From positions 496,001-560,000 of the forward strand of contig OW028583.1 in assembly GCA_932294295.1 (NCBI GenBank): a stretch of DNA of 64,000 nt. The letters are read 5' to 3'. A model generated the notes under the pieces. That model was not told the DNA's origin, searched no databases, and worked only from the letters and a program-made list of their open reading frames with translations. Source of the DNA: Alitta virens (taxonomy: Eukaryota > Annelida > Polychaeta > Phyllodocida > Nereididae). The position numbers and the translations under genes were made by a program. This document shows, piece by piece, positions 10,240-21,000 of this stretch. Each line of letters opens with the position of its first letter. The first letter of the stretch is position 1.

Positions 10240-13013
10240 TGGCTCTGCGACTAGCATACTTAAACTGCCGTGGATTTCTACGTTCAGTCTCAGGGCTAAA
10301 AGACTTTTTGAACACTAACTCTATTCATGTACTGGCTCTCCAAGAAACTTGGTTAGCTAAACAGGAACTGCACCTTTTAAATGCCTTTGTTGACTATGAT
10401 GCATTTGGTGTCTCTAAGACTGATTATGAATCATCTCTACCTGTTGGTCGTAATTCAGGTGGAGTTGCATTTCTCTGGAATCAAGCTTTAACTTCTACCT
10501 TTAATATCCGTCCCTGTGACTATGGTCATGACTGGCTGGCTGGTCTTGATCTCATTGACAAAGTCACTAATGTGAAATACAGTATTATTAATGTCTACTT
10601 GCCATATAATTGTCGTGACAATATTGACTTGTTCGTGGAATGTATTGGAATACTTCAATATATCCTAGAAGAAATGGACACTACTAGAGTTATGATATGT
10701 GGCGATTTCAACTGTGACCCTCGTAAAGATGATGCATTTGGGCATACTCTATCTAGCTTCATAGCTGATCTTGACACTTCATGCGCTGATGTTGAAAAAC
10801 TGACACAAGATACATTTACCTTTGTCAGTGACTGCTGGAATACTACTTCATGGATTGATCACTGTGTGTGTACAGCAGACTTTGTTGATCTTATTCGAAA
10901 TATGTTTGTGGACTATGGACTTACATGGTCAGACCATAGACCCACTGTGTTAGATTTGGACTACTCTCTTTCACCTTCAGTGGCAGAGGAGAACCAATTA
11001 CATTGGACCACAAGCCGTGCAAATTGGCAGGCTGATAGTGAAATTACTAAGTATCATCAGCAGACTGATGAATTGTTGCACAGTATTGAGCTAGGTGATT
11101 TTATATATTGTCAAGATCCAGATTGCAGAAATGAAACTCATTTGAGAACTATAGAAGATTTATATAATGAAGTTGTTAAATGTTTGAAATGCAGTAGTAG
11201 ACCTACCAAACAGAAGAATTTTAAAGTTGTAGCTGGTTGGACTGACTATGTGAAAGACTGGAATGATGCGTCCAGAGAGAGCTTTTTGCTGTGGGTAAAT
11301 GCTGGCAAACCAAGAAATGGACCAGTATTTCAACTAATGAAAAGATGTAAAGCTCGTTTTAAGTACGCCTTACGGCAATGTAAACGTAATGAAGAGTCAT
11401 GTAAGGCTGATGCCTTAGCAAAGAAGATGCTCAATAAGCACTATGATGCTTTTTGGAAAGATGTCAAACATGTAAACTCTGCCAAAGTGCCATTACCTAA
11501 CAATATTGACGAGGTTTCCGGCTCTAGAGATATTGTTATGATGTGGAGAGATCATTATTATCAAATGTTTAATCTCTATGGTAATCGTAATCCTGGTGTG
11601 TATAATTGTGCTTACTCTGAAAATATGATGGTCACATCTGAGGTTGTAGCTGATTGTATAAAAAGTCTACCTGGTAATAAATCTGCGGGACCTGATAGTC
11701 TTGTAGGTGAGCATTTTAAATATGCCTCACCTAGATTAAATGTTATTCTTGCCTTTCTTATATCAGGTATGCTGGTACATGGCTTTATGCCAAGCAGTAT
11801 GATTCAATCAATGTTAGTACCGATTGTCAAGAATAAATGTAAGTCACTCACATCCAAGGACAATTACAGACCGATAGCACTGTCTAATGTATTAACCAAA
11901 GTCATTGAAAGAATTATTCTGTGTAAAATCGATGTTTACCTGTGGACATTACCAAATCAATTTGGATTTCAAAAAAGTCAGAGTACTGATCAGTGTATTT
12001 ATGTTCTCAAAGAATTGGTAAATTCTTATTTGAAGTCAGGAAGTACTGTTTACTGTTGTTTCCTTGATGCCTCCAAGGCGTTTGACAGGGTCAATCACAA
12101 CCGATTAATGAATGTTTTGCTGGAAAGGGGCATCCCTAAGTGTATTGTCAGATTATTGGATTTTTGGTACTATAACCAGAGTATGTACGTCCGATGGGGT
12201 GCTGTTACATCAGATACTTTTAATGTTTCCAATGGTGTTAGGCAAGGGGGTGTGTTGTCCCCTTTTCTATTCAATGTTTATGTTAATGACCTGAGTATAG
12301 AATTAGAATCTCTGCATTGTGGCCTTTCTTATGGAAGTGGTAAAATTAATCATATTATGTATGCAGATGATGTCGTGCTTTTTTCACCCTCGGCTGGTGG
12401 GCTGCAAAGTATGCTAAATGTATGTCACAGGTTTAGTTCAGATGCTGACCTTGTTTATAATGTTGAAAAGACAGTTTGTATGTGTATTGAAAAAGGGCCT
12501 ACAAAGTACTCTGTCCCAGAGTTCTTCATTAATGACCGGAAACTTGAAATTGTTAGTGAAGTGAAATATCTTGGCCATATCATCACTTCAACTTTCTCTG
12601 ATGCCAGGGATATAGACAGACAAATTAGAAGCTTGTATTGTAGAAGTAACATGCTCAGGAAAAGATTTAGCAAATGTACTGATTATGTCAAATGTTTCTT
12701 GTACAAAACTTTCTGCAGTAACATGTATTGCTGTGCATTATGGCTTAACTACTGTGCTTACAAATTGCGAAGATTATTTGTATCATATAATAATTGCATT
12801 AGAAGATTTTTGTACCTGCCAATGAGATGCAGTGCCTCTCTGATGTACACCATGTCTGACATTCCCAGTCCAAAATGCATTATTCGGAAAAATTGTTTTA
12901 ATTTACATTGCAGAGTGAGGTCGTCCAGTAAGATATTAGTTAAAAAGATCTATGACATGGGTGTGCTTCACAGCGGCAGCTTTGCTTCTCATTGGTTATT
13001 GCAGTTCCTATGA
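10239..13013 (+). CDS. LINE ORF2: apurinic endonuclease plus reverse transcriptase
   Basis: An intact 924-residue frame. The N-terminal endonuclease/exonuclease/phosphatase fold shows YLNCRGF (about 7-13), LQETWL (near 35), ICGDFNCDP (near 152-160), SWIDH (near 205) and SDHRP (near 231), the metal- and DNA-binding motifs of APE-type LINE endonucleases. The reverse transcriptase has NYRPIALSNVL, LDASKAFDRVNH (about 608), NGVRQGGVLSPFLFN, and the catalytic YADD (about 707). A Cys-rich C-terminal region follows. It nicks target DNA and copies the element RNA in place. The start ATG overlaps the ORF1 stop as TAATG, so ORF2 is probably translated by termination-reinitiation. No RNase H domain is seen. 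Confidence 0.92.
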   Translation: MALRLAYLNCRGFLRSVSGLKDFLNTNSIHVLALQETWLAKQELHLLNAFVDYDAFGVSKTDYESSLPVGRNSGGVAFLWNQALTSTFNIRPCDYGHDWLAGLDLIDKVTNVKYSIINVYLPYNCRDNIDLFVECIGILQYILEEMDTTRVMICGDFNCDPRKDDAFGHTLSSFIADLDTSCADVEKLTQDTFTFVSDCWNTTSWIDHCVCTADFVDLIRNMFVDYGLTWSDHRPTVLDLDYSLSPSVAEENQLHWTTSRANWQADSEITKYHQQTDELLHSIELGDFIYCQDPDCRNETHLRTIEDLYNEVVKCLKCSSRPTKQKNFKVVAGWTDYVKDWNDASRESFLLWVNAGKPRNGPVFQLMKRCKARFKYALRQCKRNEESCKADALAKKMLNKHYDAFWKDVKHVNSAKVPLPNNIDEVSGSRDIVMMWRDHYYQMFNLYGNRNPGVYNCAYSENMMVTSEVVADCIKSLPGNKSAGPDSLVGEHFKYASPRLNVILAFLISGMLVHGFMPSSMIQSMLVPIVKNKCKSLTSKDNYRPIALSNVLTKVIERIILCKIDVYLWTLPNQFGFQKSQSTDQCIYVLKELVNSYLKSGSTVYCCFLDASKAFDRVNHNRLMNVLLERGIPKCIVRLLDFWYYNQSMYVRWGAVTSDTFNVSNGVRQGGVLSPFLFNVYVNDLSIELESLHCGLSYGSGKINHIMYADDVVLFSPSAGGLQSMLNVCHRFSSDADLVYNVEKTVCMCIEKGPTKYSVPEFFINDRKLEIVSEVKYLGHIITSTFSDARDIDRQIRSLYCRSNMLRKRFSKCTDYVKCFLYKTFCSNMYCCALWLNYCAYKLRRLFVSYNNCIRRFLYLPMRCSASLMYTMSDIPSPKCIIRKNCFNLHCRVRSSSKILVKKIYDMGVLHSGSFASHWLLQFL

Positions 13014-13114
13014 TAAGATAGATTCTCTTAAATTCTCTTGATGTCTGGGGTCGTTCTGACCCATTTATCATATATGTATTCTCTACCTTTTATGGACCTA
13101 GAGTCCGCAATAAA

Positions 13115-13138
13115 GTTGACTTGACTTGACTTGACTTA
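13115..13138 (+). repeat. (TTGAC)n 3' tail of the LINE
   Basis: About four and a half TTGAC pentamers end the element, directly after AATAAA. Such pentamer tails arise by slippage during target-primed reverse transcription in CR1/L2-like LINEs. Confidence 0.8.
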
Positions 13139-13385
13139 CAATTAATTCTTGAATAACTGAGTACAGTCAAACTGTCCATAGGTAGCTGAAATTTCATTTT
13201 GTAATTTTAGCATGACAGCTATATCAAGAAAAGGTTCACATTGGTGTCAAATATCATATATACTTAAATATTTTAAATTTTAGATTAACTGGTGTCACTG
13301 TGTTGATAATGATAAACTAATAAATTTAAAAATAGATTAATAAATTTTTAAAATAGATTAATTCTCCACTATAAAAGTCATACAA

Positions 13386-13873
13386 CTTTTAATAGGGTGG
13401 CAGACGAAACGGCTACACGCGAAAACGTCAACACCCAAAACGTTTACAACCATAACGTCAACACGACTATAACCAAAACGTCTTCACCAATATTCGGGGA
13501 CATTACCACGTTAACAATAATACCAAAACGGCTACAGCCAAATTGCCAAAACGTCTGCAGACCTTGTAAAATAACTGTTAGCTGTATTGATCTGCCCCTT
13601 GTTGTCATCATGGAACGTGTAGACGTTTTGGTGTATAAAAGTGTTTGCCGTTTTTGTGTATGAACGTGTAGCCGTTTTTGACATAGAATTTATGGCTGAA
13701 GCCATTTTGGGCATCTTGTAGACATAGTTTGTAGCCGTTTTGACATAGCCATATTGACGTTTTGGGTCATTTGTTCATTGTAGCCGTTTTGGGAATACCA
13801 CAAAAATTTGTAGCCGTTTTTGGCTGTAGCCGTTTTTGCGTGTAGCCGTTTTGACTGGCATTCCTTTTAAAAG
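13386..13873. repeat. Fold-back repeat 1: dyad array of AACGGCTACA-type units
   Basis: The left half carries units such as AAACGGCTACA and AAAACGTCAACA; the right half carries the same motif reversed (TGTAGCCGTTTTG) at least six times, with a switch point near 13600-13620. The outer arms match as an inverted repeat: TTTTAATAGG..GGCAG..CGAAACGGCTACACGC on the left against the complement of GCGTGTAGCCGTTTTGACTGGCATTCCTTTTAAAAG on the right. It therefore looks like one fold-back element built from short decayed repeats. Any frame through it is an artefact of the repeat. It lies in the inferred first intron of the PHF20-like gene. Confidence 0.7.
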
Positions 13874-13874
13874 G

Positions 13875-14506
13875 GTATACAACTTACAATCAGTGAATCA
13901 CTGAGAATTACCTTGATTTCGGCCTCCGGTGATTCCTGCCTGTTGATTTCGGCCTAAATTGATTTCGGCCGACCGTAATTTCGGCCTCCGAAATTAAGGT
14001 AATTCCTTAATTAAGGTAATTCCTTATAGAACTGACTGTTATAGCAGATGAGACTGGAACTAATTTATTGCTAATGTAACTGCAATTTATATGTTCTGTG
14101 ATAAATATGTTCTGTGATTAACAAATCAATTTATACTGCAATTTATATGTTCTGATAACTGCAATTTATATATTCTGATAACTGCAATATATATGTGCTG
14201 ATAACTGCAATTTATATGTTCTGATAACTGCAGTTAATATGTTCTGTGATTAATATTTGTTGTGATTAATATTTGTTGTGATTAATATGTTCTTTGATTA
14301 ATATGTTCCATTCTCATCTAGCTGTGGCGCCACCAGTGGGTTCTATTGTGAGCTATGTGCTTAATTCTAGGAGGTGAGCAACGGCCGAACTTTATTAATT
14401 TAGTGGTATATATTTTAGCAATCACAGAACATTAACAGAACTTTATTAATTCGGTCGAACTTTATTAATTCGGCCGAAATCACCGACGGCCGAAATCATT
14501 GTATAC
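13875..14506. repeat. Fold-back repeat 2: GATTTCGGCC / GGCCGAAATC arms
   Basis: The left arm has four copies of ATTTCGGCC (13913-13990); the right arm has the complement (CGGCCGAAATC, CGGTCGAAC, CGGCCGAAC) between about 14380 and 14495. Both outer ends carry GGTATACAA in inverted orientation. A partial inner palindrome (AATTAAGGTAATTCC, 13993-14025) and a tandem array fill the centre. The design is the same as that of the neighbouring repeat 1, with a different unit. Confidence 0.65.
14085..14310 (+). repeat. Tandem array of ~22-bp and ~17-bp AT-rich units
   Basis: About six units of GATAACTGCAATTTATATGTTCT-type repeat, then several units of GTGATTAATATTTGTT. They occupy the core of fold-back repeat 2. 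No coding capacity. Confidence 0.7.
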
Positions 14507-14834
14507 CAATCACTGACACTGTGACAGTGACACTAGTATATCAATTAATGAAGTCTTTCACACTGTTTATTGCAATTAAAATAATTCTGCTGGAGATCAT
14601 CACCAGCACGCTGGTGCAATCAACAAATTGCAATTACATTTATAAGTTTCATATTGATATTGATAATCCTACCGGGCCGCGCGCGAGTTTTGTTTGAAAC
14701 GCAATAGATCATCCAAACAAAACGCGAAGCTTCTATTTCCACAAGAAATGGCGTAAATGGTCTTCATTAGTTCTTCTTACGTGTGACCTATTCTATTTCC
14801 TATAAATTTACCATTAAACTTGTGAAATACTTAC

Positions 14835-14900
14835 AATTTGACGCAGCTATGCGGCACCGTGCCGTTTCCACGCATGGCGATAATAAGAATAAAACCAAGT
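14835..14900 (-). other. Inferred 5' non-coding exon of the PHF20-like gene
   Basis: The first coding exon is preceded on the minus strand by a good acceptor (TTTCAG at 8951-8946, exon from 8945), which implies an upstream 5' UTR exon. The best donor upstream is AATT|GTAAGTATT with exon end 14835, just behind the DDX54 promoter region. I infer that the first intron is 14834-8946, about 5.9 kb. The upstream limit of the exon (about 14900) is a guess. The donor and acceptor are seen; their pairing is inference. Confidence 0.4.
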
Positions 14901-15010
14901 AGTCCTGCTGCTTTTCACAAGAGGGCGCGCCGAGTCAATCGTTGAAACGGTTTTCATGCGGCAATATTTTACGCTGTCATCTGCAACTTCCTGTGAACCA
15001 CGTTTTCGCA
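14836..15010. promoter_or_regulatory. Probable bidirectional promoter, PHF20-like (-) / DDX54 (+)
   Basis: The inferred 5' exon of the minus-strand gene and the DDX54 start codon are at most about 170 bp apart. The interval includes a local GC-rich patch (GGGCGCGCCGAG near 14922) in otherwise AT-rich DNA and no TATA box I can recognise. Head-to-head housekeeping genes often share such promoters. The 5' exon placement, and hence this call, is inference. Confidence 0.4.
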
Positions 15011-18000
15011 ATGGTCCAAAACAAATCGAGGAAAACGGGGAAAAATAAAGTAAAGAAATGGACGAAAGGGAAAAAAGGAGGCGGAGGAGCATTTAAGAAA
15101 GGCAGGAAAACTGAGAAAAAGCCAGAATCCAAAGAGGATCAAGAGGAGACCTCAGATTTTGAAGAAGTTGGGACCTCAATTGGAAGTGCACAACAGGTAT
15201 TAAGATCCATGCTTTAGTTTACCATGGCATGTGATAACAAATTTTTCGGAAAAAGAAAGAAAATTGATTTGAAGAGAGAATTGATATGGCATTCTTGGGT
15301 GTCATTTCATTTGGTGTCACAAATTTTTTTTTTTTTAATTTTAAATCAATTTAGTAAAATGTATTCATGATGTTTATGCATATGACTTCGCAGATTAGAT
15401 GAAACACCGACACGCAGAAAATGGTCAACCTGAATGTTTTTTTTACACAATTTCATTTACAAATCACTAACTGTGTGACGAGTGGCGACAGCCAAAAGAG
15501 CGACATACTGTCGCTGTCATCAGGAAGACATTGGCGGCCAAAACTTGGCGAAAGTTTTGGCAGCCGACCAATCACCCATTGGTGCACTATGATCTTCCAA
15601 TGGTTCCGTTTCAACCCTTTTCCGACGTTTTGCGTGTCATTATTTCGAACATTCCAGACATCTGATTGGTCGAGAGGCCGTTAAATTAATTAATTTTTGT
15701 TGGCGATGATGGTCGACGATCATTTCTGCGGTAATTAACTTCATATATGAAAAGAAAATTTTTGGGAATAGTGTGAATCGTGACCCATCGCGACCTAATA
15801 TTCAGGTAAACTAATCATAGTGTGGTGGACTGCTGTCATTTCGAACTGTCCCAGTGAAAGTGTGTCAATGTAGTTTAACTATAGCAACGTACTTTATGGA
15901 TATCAAGGTTGTGTGTGAACGCCAGAACGGTGACCCATTTTACTTAGTGGTAATTAAATATTTCATGCAGTCAGTTACATATACTAATTTCATGTGTCTG
16001 AGAAGAGTGTCGAATATCAAATCCAGGAATTAGCCCATGGGTAGTAAGACGGTTTTGTATCAATATGCTGCTCTATCATTATTTGTCACAAATGTAAAGT
16101 ACAGTGGCTGACGGAGCCCCCCTTATTGTTAATCCAGTTCTCAACTGAACTCTTACTTTGTTTTCAGCCACAAGGCTACGAAGATGACTCGGACGATGGC
16201 CTGGGTGAAACGGGCAAGATGCAGAAATTGGTCCAACAGCAAAACCGAAAGAAAAAGAAATCTGGTGGCTTCCAAGCTATGGGTAAAGACACTCTGACAT
16301 TATTCAGAAAATTACTTCATGGCATTTTATTTTTGACTAGATCTATGTTAATTCTCCTAGCATTTGTGACAAACTTTTATAAATTGAATTGTAGGTTTGT
16401 CAAACAGTATCTTCCTCGGAGTGCAGAGAAAAGGTTACAAAGTTCCAACACCAATTCAGAGAAAGGTGGGTTGGCTGTAAATTGCCGTGGTTAGGGTTAA
16501 GGGAGTATAGCAACTCTTTTAAAATCTAAAAATTTTAAAGGGTATAATTTGAAGTGCGCATACAATTGATGAAGTTTCCAAATTAATTATTATGAAGTAA
16601 ACACTGTTTATATTTTCACTGGTCATTCTCTTCAGACAATACCAATTATCATGGATGGCAAAGATGTCGTTGCCATGGCGAGGACAGGAAGTGGCAAAAC
16701 AGCTGCATTTCTGGTGCCCATGTTAGAACGCTTGAAAGTGCATAGCACTCAGGGTGCACGGGCGATGATCATGTCTCCAACGAGAGAACTTGCGCTTCAA
16801 ACGCTGAAATTCGCGAAAGAGGTGAGTCTAATCTCTAAATAGGTGATGGATTTATTTTACTAAACTTGTGCTCATTTAACATTAAGTTTAATTTCCCTGT
16901 TTGTATTTTATTTTCAGCTTGGCAAGTACACCAACCTAAAGTGTGCAGTGATTCTTGGTGGTGACAGGTACAGTCTATATTACCTTTATCAAAACTACAT
17001 GAAGTAGTAATCATGCAATAAAATCTTTCTCCCTCTTTTGTAAAGTAAGTTATAATTTTTTGCTTCTTGTGAAATGAGAAACTGGTTTTTCCTGAGCTAA
17101 ATATACTATTAATTATTGATTTCAGCATGGATAACCAGTTTGCAGCATTGCATGAAAACCCAGACATCATCATAGCAACTCCCGGTCGATTTATGCACGT
17201 TGTCGTGGAAATGAACTTGAAGCTCCACACAGTGGAATACGTAGTGTTTGATGAAGCTGACAGGTAAATAAACCTGACAAACTTGAGACTTTGGTGATGA
17301 AACTTCTAATGCAAAATTATGTCACTATGAACTACTATGGCTTGTTGATGAGGTAATAAATTGTCTCCACCAATTTACAATTACCTGATTATGGAATACA
17401 CCAGGGCTGTTCCATTAAAAAGTGTGGGGTGGGGGTGGGGGTGGACAGGATGATGTTTGAAAAGTTGAACAAGCGGGGGAGGCAGGGTTCTCCAAAAGAG
17501 AAAAGAGGGGGAAGGGGGTTGACCAGTATTTTCTCAATATCTTTATTTAGGAAAAGGGGGTTGGGATGGAAGGGTGGGTCTTCAAGAAATAAAAGGCGGG
17601 GGTAGGGGGTGTCTGAAACTCTTCAGCTCCACCCCCAACTCAAATGGAACAGCCCCCTCTTAAAACCTTCTAGCTATACATGTATGAAGACCATCACATC
17701 TATGGGGGTTTTTTCGATGGCTTACCTAAAATATTTCATATTCGATCTTTTTCCTGCTACTTTTAAGGTCAGTGGCTAAAATATGGTGCTGTCAACTTAA
17801 CTGTGCAATTGTTCAATCTGTTTATTAGTTGTAAATTTTGATTTTTTAGACTTTTTGAAATGGGTTTCCACGATCAGCTCGAAGAAGTACTGAAGCGATT
17901 GCCTGAAGCTCGTCAGACTCTGCTGTTCTCAGCCACTTTGCCAAAACTTCTCGTAGAATTTGCGCAAGCTGGACTCCATGACCCGACGCTCATTAGGTTG

Positions 18001-21000
18001 GACGTGGACACCAAACTCAGTCCAAATCTAAAGGTTTGGGATATGTTTTCTTATGAATTTATTATTTGTTATTTGGCGAAAAAATATCAGTTGTATTACT
18101 TTAAATGGCTTGCGTTTTGATTTCATAAAAAAAAGGTTATGTTTTTGTGATATTTAATTTGATAATCCAAAAACAGTTGTATATATGTCTGAAAACTGTA
18201 AACTTGTCTGTCAATATATAGATCTGTTAATGATTGAAAAACCCAAGAGGATGGTTTATGATCCGAAAGTTTTAACTGATTTAACTACATTATAATCAGA
18301 ACTGTGAATATATACTAACTGTACCTGCTACTATAAACTTATGAAGTAAACTGTATAAAATATTTTGACAGAGTAATGATGCCATTTTCGGATTTTCCTT
18401 TCCAGATGTCTTTCTTATCAGTTCGGCCAGTGGATCGACTTGCTGTGTTGTTGTACCTTCTAAAGAATGTCATTCGGCGTAAACAGCAGACGGTGGTCTT
18501 TGCTGCCACGAGGCATCATGTTGAATATTTGTACATGGTAGGTGTTTTCTAGACATTTTAGAAACTGCTCATGCAAAGCTTTGATATATTATGATACATG
18601 TACTTAAGACAGGCATTTCAGTGATATCATGACAGACTTTACTCGTCGTCAGTCGATTGATCAACTACTTTAAAGGTTTATGAAAAAGTGGGGGGGGGGG
18701 GGAGGGGGGGTTGACCAGTATTTAATGTAGAAAAATGAGGGAGTGGGGGGGCGGTGGGGGTCTGGCAAAAAACAACAAGTAGGGGAAGGGAGGTCTGAAA
18801 ATTTCCTGTCCCCCCCCCCCCCCTCCCTTTAAAAAAAAATGGAACAGCTAATGTAGAAACATTGATCCAGTTTTGACAATTACTTCAGGACAATTTTGCC
18901 CTGGTTTTCGAATTATATGTAGCCTACAGAATAATTTTGGCAGTGCTCACTGTGCTGGTCTGTTTCAACATTCCTGGTGGAATGTGTGAAAACTTCCGAT
19001 TTTAAAGTCTCATGTTATGTGATTTTATGTACTTTGTATCTTGATGTTTAACCTGTGCATGATGGTATTCTTATATTGGTATGTCAAGGTTACGTCAGCT
19101 TGGTCTAAACCACTGACATCGGGATTATTATTGGTATGCCAGGTCGGCTAACACCATGCACTGGCAAAACGTAGTATTCATATAAGTTGTACATATTGTA
19201 TATATTTTATAGCATTTTAATATTTATGTACACTGTTTTGAAATATATATGTAGTATTTATTTCGTGTAATAGATACACAGATTTAAATAAGTAAATTAT
19301 TACAGATTAATGAAGGTATTTAAATTATAGTGTCAATAAATTGAAATATATGAAATCATATCATGAATGTCTTTCATGGTAAAACCAGGCAGAGTCATGA
19401 AGTTCTCTTTACAGAGAATCAGTTCTCTAATGAGGAATATACCTTTCATTACTTTCATTGTTTGTCTTTTTTATTACAAAGGGCCTCAATGAAAAACAGC
19501 TTCTGCTGATTGTGCCACCCTTTTAAAATATTCAATAAATAATAAATAAATAGATATTGAATCCTCATGATGGTAGTCCTCAGAGAAGAATTATAATTTT
19601 TCCAGGTACTCAAAGAAGCTGGTATAGAGAGCTCGTACACATACAGTGCTCTGGATCCAACAGCGAGAAAGATCAACGTTGCCAAATTCCAGCACAGAAA
19701 GACGTCGGTCCTCATCGTCACAGATTTAGCTGCCCGTGGTATCGATATTCCGTTACTGGACTCTGTCATCAACTACAATTTCCCTGCGAAGTCAAAGCTG
19801 TTCGTTCACCGAGTGGGTAAGTGTTCTAAGTGAAGTCCAGAGGGTAATAGACTAATTCACGATGTTATTATTTTTTGGCTTTGGAGGGATGAATATGAAT
19901 ATGAACATAGCAATAAATGATTTTAGCTTCTGGTAACTCGCATGCTATCATTCTACTTATCTCGGATTTCAATCTTGTAACCGACACTGATAAATATAGT
20001 TTACTCATAGGTAAAGAGAATATTGAGATTGACCCATTTTTGAAATATGCCAGCTAGAGAATGTGGTGGTACTTTAACTAGGTGGCTCCCTCGGCAGCGG
20101 CAAACTCATTGCCTTAGAGGGGGTCTCCTTGCTCCACTCCAATATAAAACTATTAATTTTTGTAATATGAAATTACTCTTATACGTGTTCTATGTAGCAA
20201 AAAAAACTGTCATTGTCATAACTAAGTTACCGGTGCAGAAAAGCTGTTTGATTTGCTTTGATAAATGTCTGAATGGAAAAAGTGCAGTATAGCGGACCCA
20301 GATTTATGACCATATTTAACAAGCCTCATTGCCATGCCTATGACGTAAAAATGCTTGAAATCAATGTATGATGGCGGTTTTCATATTCACGGTAGAGACA
20401 GAGTTTATTTTTGCTTTTTCTAGGGGGCTACCACCCCCAAACCCCCGCTACTTTACACAAATGTTATTCCAATTGTGCTAGAACTTCAAACTTACTTTGT
20501 AAAATGTCATTTTTAATGGACGCCAAATAAGGGCATACATTAGGGTCCGCTATACTGCGCTTAACCCGTCTGAACATTTTTTTTGCTGACTGAATATTGT
20601 ATTACCCTGTCAAGTAACGTGGTATTTATCAATCGCGTTAAATATAACAGGTAGAGTGGCCAGAGCAGGCAAGAGCGGAACAGCTTACTCTCTCGTTGGT
20701 CCTGATGAGCTTCCATATGTCATTGACCTTCACCTTTTCCTTGGAAGGTCACTCAGCGTCGCAAAAGTAGGCCAAGAAGGTAAGCCACAAGAACATTTAT
20801 CAATGCAAGTTAAGGACAATATAATTGATTGAGGATACAGTGTTTTATCATGTTATTTATTTACAGGAAATAATTTATAAGTTTGAGATTTTATTAAGCA
20901 TTTAATGTACAGTCGAACCTGCCATAAGAGAACGGTACTCCAAACTGAAATTGTGCTCTATTAAATGGCCGTCTGTCTTGGAAGGACCAAATTTAATGAT

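Larger units (their letters stand above)
8972..13138 (+). mobile_element. Nearly full-length non-LTR retrotransposon (LINE) with APE endonuclease and RT
   Basis: A two-ORF LINE: ORF1 (to 10239), ORF2 (10239-13013), a 125-bp 3' UTR with AATAAA at 13109-13114, and a 3' tail of TTGAC pentamers ending near 13138. A short pentamer tail instead of poly(A), plus an APE endonuclease and no RNase H, points to the CR1/L2/Jockey-like branch; the exact clade needs a tree. A possible target duplication, TTACAAATTTA near 8966 and TTACAATTAAT near 13137, would set the 5' end near 8972, but it is imperfect. The element lies antisense in the inferred first intron of the PHF20-like gene, only tens of bases from its first coding exon. 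Intact ORF2 suggests recent insertion. Confidence 0.85.

Noticed and set aside
13397..13663. Open frame of 88 codons.
   Set aside because: It runs through the AACGTC/AACGGC repeat units of a fold-back element; there is no ATG start and the composition follows the repeat.
16126..16494. Read-through of DDX54 exons 2 and 3 as one 122-codon product.
   Set aside because: The intron between 16283 and 16394 has GT-AG ends, and removing it restores the Q motif; the retained form loses the helicase frame.
19557..19820. 87-codon frame overlapping DDX54 exon 9.
   Set aside because: It is another frame of the exon; the helicase frame there carries motif V and joins its neighbours in phase.
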